Source of the DNA: an uncultured Clostridia bacterium
Lineage (GTDB): Bacteria; Bacillota; Clostridia; Oscillospirales; Acutalibacteraceae
Assembly (NCBI GenBank): GCA_947630835.1
Contig: CANRIZ010000001.1
Span: 62,001-126,000, forward strand
Reading direction: 5' to 3'
Length of the DNA: 64,000 nucleotides
A model generated the notes under the pieces. That model had not been told where the DNA came from, searched no databases, and was given only the letters and a program-made list of their open reading frames with translations. Shown in pieces: positions 62,244-64,000 of the stretch. Both the position numbers and the translations under genes were made by a program. The stretch's first letter is position 1, and the number at the start of each line of letters is the position of its first letter.

Positions 62244-63626
62244 ATGAAAGTCAGGTTTACCGAAACCGTTTTGAGAGACGCCAATCAGTCGCTTATCGCC
62301 ACAAGAATGCCTTTTGAAAAATTTGATGGCATACTTGAAGAGATGAACAAAGCGGGTTACTACTCTATAGAATGTTGGGGAGGCGCAACTTTTGACTCCT
62401 GCCTTCGCTATCTTGACGAAGACCCCTGGGAAAGGCTCAGGAAAATCAAGGAAAAGTGTCCCGATACAAAATTACAGATGCTGTTGAGGGGTCAAAACCT
62501 GCTCGGCTACAAGCATTACCCCGACGACGTTGTAAGGATGTTCGTTAAAAAGAGCGTTGAAAACGGCGTCGACATAATCAGAATTTTCGACGCCCTCAAC
62601 GATACGAGGAACATTGAGGTAGCGGTTGACGAAACGATTAAAAACGGCGCTGTCGCTTCGGGCGCAATATCCTACACGACAAGCCCTGTTCACACGCTCT
62701 CAAAATATGTTGAAACGGTAAAAGAAATGAAAAAGATGGGCTGTTCAACCATCTGCATTAAGGATATGGCGGGCGTTATGACTCCCGCAGAGGCAAAGGA
62801 CCTTGTATCGGCAATCAAGGACGCTCTGCCCGAAATGCCCGTTATACTGCACACGCACTGCACAACGGGTATGGCGTATATGACGATATTAAAGGCGGTA
62901 GAAGCGGGCTGCGATATAATTGACACCGCAACCTCCTGCTTCTCGGGCGGCACTTCACAGCCTGCCACGGAAACGATACACGACGCTTTAACGGGACTCG
63001 GTTACGAAACGGGGCTTGACAGAAACGTTTTAAAAAAGGTAAACGATTTCTTTAAGCCGGTAAGGGACGAATATCTTGCTTCCGGGCTTTTAAAGCCGAA
63101 AGCGCTTGTCACCGACACGGACGCTTTAACCTACAAGGTTCCCGGAGGTATGCTTTCCAATATGATGGCTAACCTTGAGGATATGCATGCGCTTGACAAA
63201 ATGGACGAGGCGCTTATCGAAATACCCAAGGTTCGCGAAGATATGGGTTATCCCCCGCTTGTTACCCCGCTTAGCCAAATGGTTGGAAACCAGGCGGTTA
63301 CAAACGTGCTTGTAGGTCAGAGATACAAAAACATCTCAAAGGAAATCAAGGCGTATATCAAGGGCGAATACGGAAAAGCTCCCGGCGAGATAAATTCCGC
63401 CCTTCAGAAAAAAGTTTTGGGCGACGAAGAGCCCATTACCTGCCGCTTCGCCGATACTCTCGAGCCGGAATTTGAAAAGGCTAAGGCGGAAATAGGAAGC
63501 AAGGCGAAATGCGACGAAGACGTGCTTTCTTATATTGCATTCCCGACGCAGGCGGAGGCCTTCTTTGACAAGCGGGAAGAAAAGTCCAAAAACACATTTA
63601 AGTATTCGATTAAGAGAATCGACTAA
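62244..63626 (+). CDS. oadA: Carboxyltransferase subunit (oxaloacetate decarboxylase alpha / pyruvate carboxylase B type)
   Basis: 460 residues. TVLRDANQSLIATRMP, GGATFDSCLRYLDEDPWERL, KDMAGVMTP and HTHCTTGMAYM are the metal-binding and carboxyl-transfer motifs of the OadA/PycB family. The chain stops before the biotinyl domain that many homologues carry, so biotin must be on a separate carrier protein. The next gene is oadG-like, so a Na+-pumping oxaloacetate (or related) decarboxylase complex is the best inference. Methylmalonyl-CoA decarboxylase or transcarboxylase 5S remain alternatives. Confidence 0.9.
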   Translation: MKVRFTETVLRDANQSLIATRMPFEKFDGILEEMNKAGYYSIECWGGATFDSCLRYLDEDPWERLRKIKEKCPDTKLQMLLRGQNLLGYKHYPDDVVRMFVKKSVENGVDIIRIFDALNDTRNIEVAVDETIKNGAVASGAISYTTSPVHTLSKYVETVKEMKKMGCSTICIKDMAGVMTPAEAKDLVSAIKDALPEMPVILHTHCTTGMAYMTILKAVEAGCDIIDTATSCFSGGTSQPATETIHDALTGLGYETGLDRNVLKKVNDFFKPVRDEYLASGLLKPKALVTDTDALTYKVPGGMLSNMMANLEDMHALDKMDEALIEIPKVREDMGYPPLVTPLSQMVGNQAVTNVLVGQRYKNISKEIKAYIKGEYGKAPGEINSALQKKVLGDEEPITCRFADTLEPEFEKAKAEIGSKAKCDEDVLSYIAFPTQAEAFFDKREEKSKNTFKYSIKRID

Positions 63627-63638
63627 GGGGGTTTAAGT

Positions 63639-64000
63639 ATGAATTTTCTCAATACCGCAGCCGAAGCGACTGCCGCAAGCGCAGCGGCTCTCGCCTCCTC
63701 CGACGGCGGCAATACCATGACGATAACCGAAGCTTTGGGTCTGTCGGTTACGGGCATAGCGGTTGTTATGATTATACTTGCGCTGCTTGCCGTACTTGTC
63801 GTTATACTTTCAAAGATCGTTCGCTTCTTTGAAAAAGCTGCAAGAAAGAAAAGCGACAAAAATGCGGCAAAATCGGAAATTCCGCAGACTAAAGCCGCGC
63901 TTAACGCAAAGCCCGAGGTCGGCAAAACGGTTGCCCTTGACGAAAAGCAATCCGCGGGCAATCTGGAGCTTTACAAAACCGACGAAAAAACCGCGGCGGT
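63639..64000 (+). CDS. OadG-like decarboxylase gamma subunit (partial, runs off the window)
   Basis: 120 residues are visible, starting MNFLNTAAEATAAS after AGGGGGTTTAAGT, 12 bases after the carboxyltransferase gene. A single membrane helix (about 36-62, LSVTGIAVVMIILALLAVLV) is followed by a Lys-rich cytoplasmic tail. This matches the OadG family, which assembles the membrane decarboxylase and links alpha to beta. The visible tail is longer than the classic ~80-residue OadG. Neighbour context supports the call more than sequence does. Confidence 0.72.
   Translation, partial: MNFLNTAAEATAASAAALASSDGGNTMTITEALGLSVTGIAVVMIILALLAVLVVILSKIVRFFEKAARKKSDKNAAKSEIPQTKAALNAKPEVGKTVALDEKQSAGNLELYKTDEKTAA

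Noticed and set aside
1-64000. CRISPR array, insertion sequence or rRNA operon
   Set aside because: No regularly spaced repeats, transposase or rRNA-like sequence was seen.

Overview
The window looks like the chromosome of an endospore-forming Clostridia bacterium (Firmicutes), most likely a gut or rumen Oscillospiraceae/Ruminococcaceae relative. Support: spo0A, spoIVB, a bofA-like gene and an M23/M50 pair resembling spoIVFA/spoIVFB; dockerin-bearing secreted proteins; BspA-type leucine-rich repeats; an lon-engB pair and a dnaE-pfkA pair; strong purine-rich ribosome binding sites; and sigma-A-like promoters with near-constant 17-bp spacers. Both window ends cut through genes. Strand use is blocky: about 5-25 kb and 36-62 kb run mostly on the minus strand, 29-36 kb on the plus strand.

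0-5 kb: a GH38 alpha-mannosidase (cut by the left edge) is translationally coupled to folC and faces a divergent GPH-type sugar symporter. folC appears to have no ATG/GTG/TTG start in front of its P-loop; an ACG sits at ideal spacing from the ribosome binding site. 5-14 kb: a nitrogen-assimilation block of gltD, gltB and an ammonium transporter fused to a PII signalling domain. The amt leader carries two intrinsic terminators and repeated complementary segments, which suggests a transcription-attenuation switch. A dagK-type lipid kinase follows. At 14.5-15 kb lie tRNA-Pro(CGG) and the decayed C-terminus of a tyrosine integrase whose catalytic Tyr has become Cys.

15-25.7 kb: two secreted dockerin proteins (a 1411-residue subtilase with chitobiase-like, LRR and FIVAR-like repeats, and a 634-residue LRR protein), a B12-binding radical SAM protein with its DUF2344 partner, the M50/M23 pair and a divergent bofA-like gene. 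25.7-29.3 kb: tRNA-Val(GAC), an unrecognised 223-residue protein, and a sugar-symporter/LRR-lipoprotein pair. 29.4-35.8 kb (plus): a membrane-anchored protein of unknown function, an SDR-family protein with a C-terminal zinc ribbon, then a CDF transporter, an anchored metallophosphoesterase and pyrimidine-nucleoside phosphorylase.

35.9-50.1 kb (minus): a complete arginine operon argCJBDF runs straight into a pyrimidine operon pyrC-carB-pyrK-pyrD-pyrF-pyrE-pyrB-pyrI. The pyr operon has its own promoter, a PyrR-type binding loop and an attenuator terminator. carB makes carbamoyl phosphate for both argF and pyrB, but carA is not in the window. 50.2-61.9 kb: spo0A (with an unusual receiver acidic pocket) and spoIVB, aroK-pfkA, dnaE, lysA, engB and lon. 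62.2 kb to the end (plus): a stand-alone carboxyltransferase (oadA/pycB type) and the beginning of an oadG-like membrane subunit.

All calls rest on reading the sequence and family knowledge. No database search was run.
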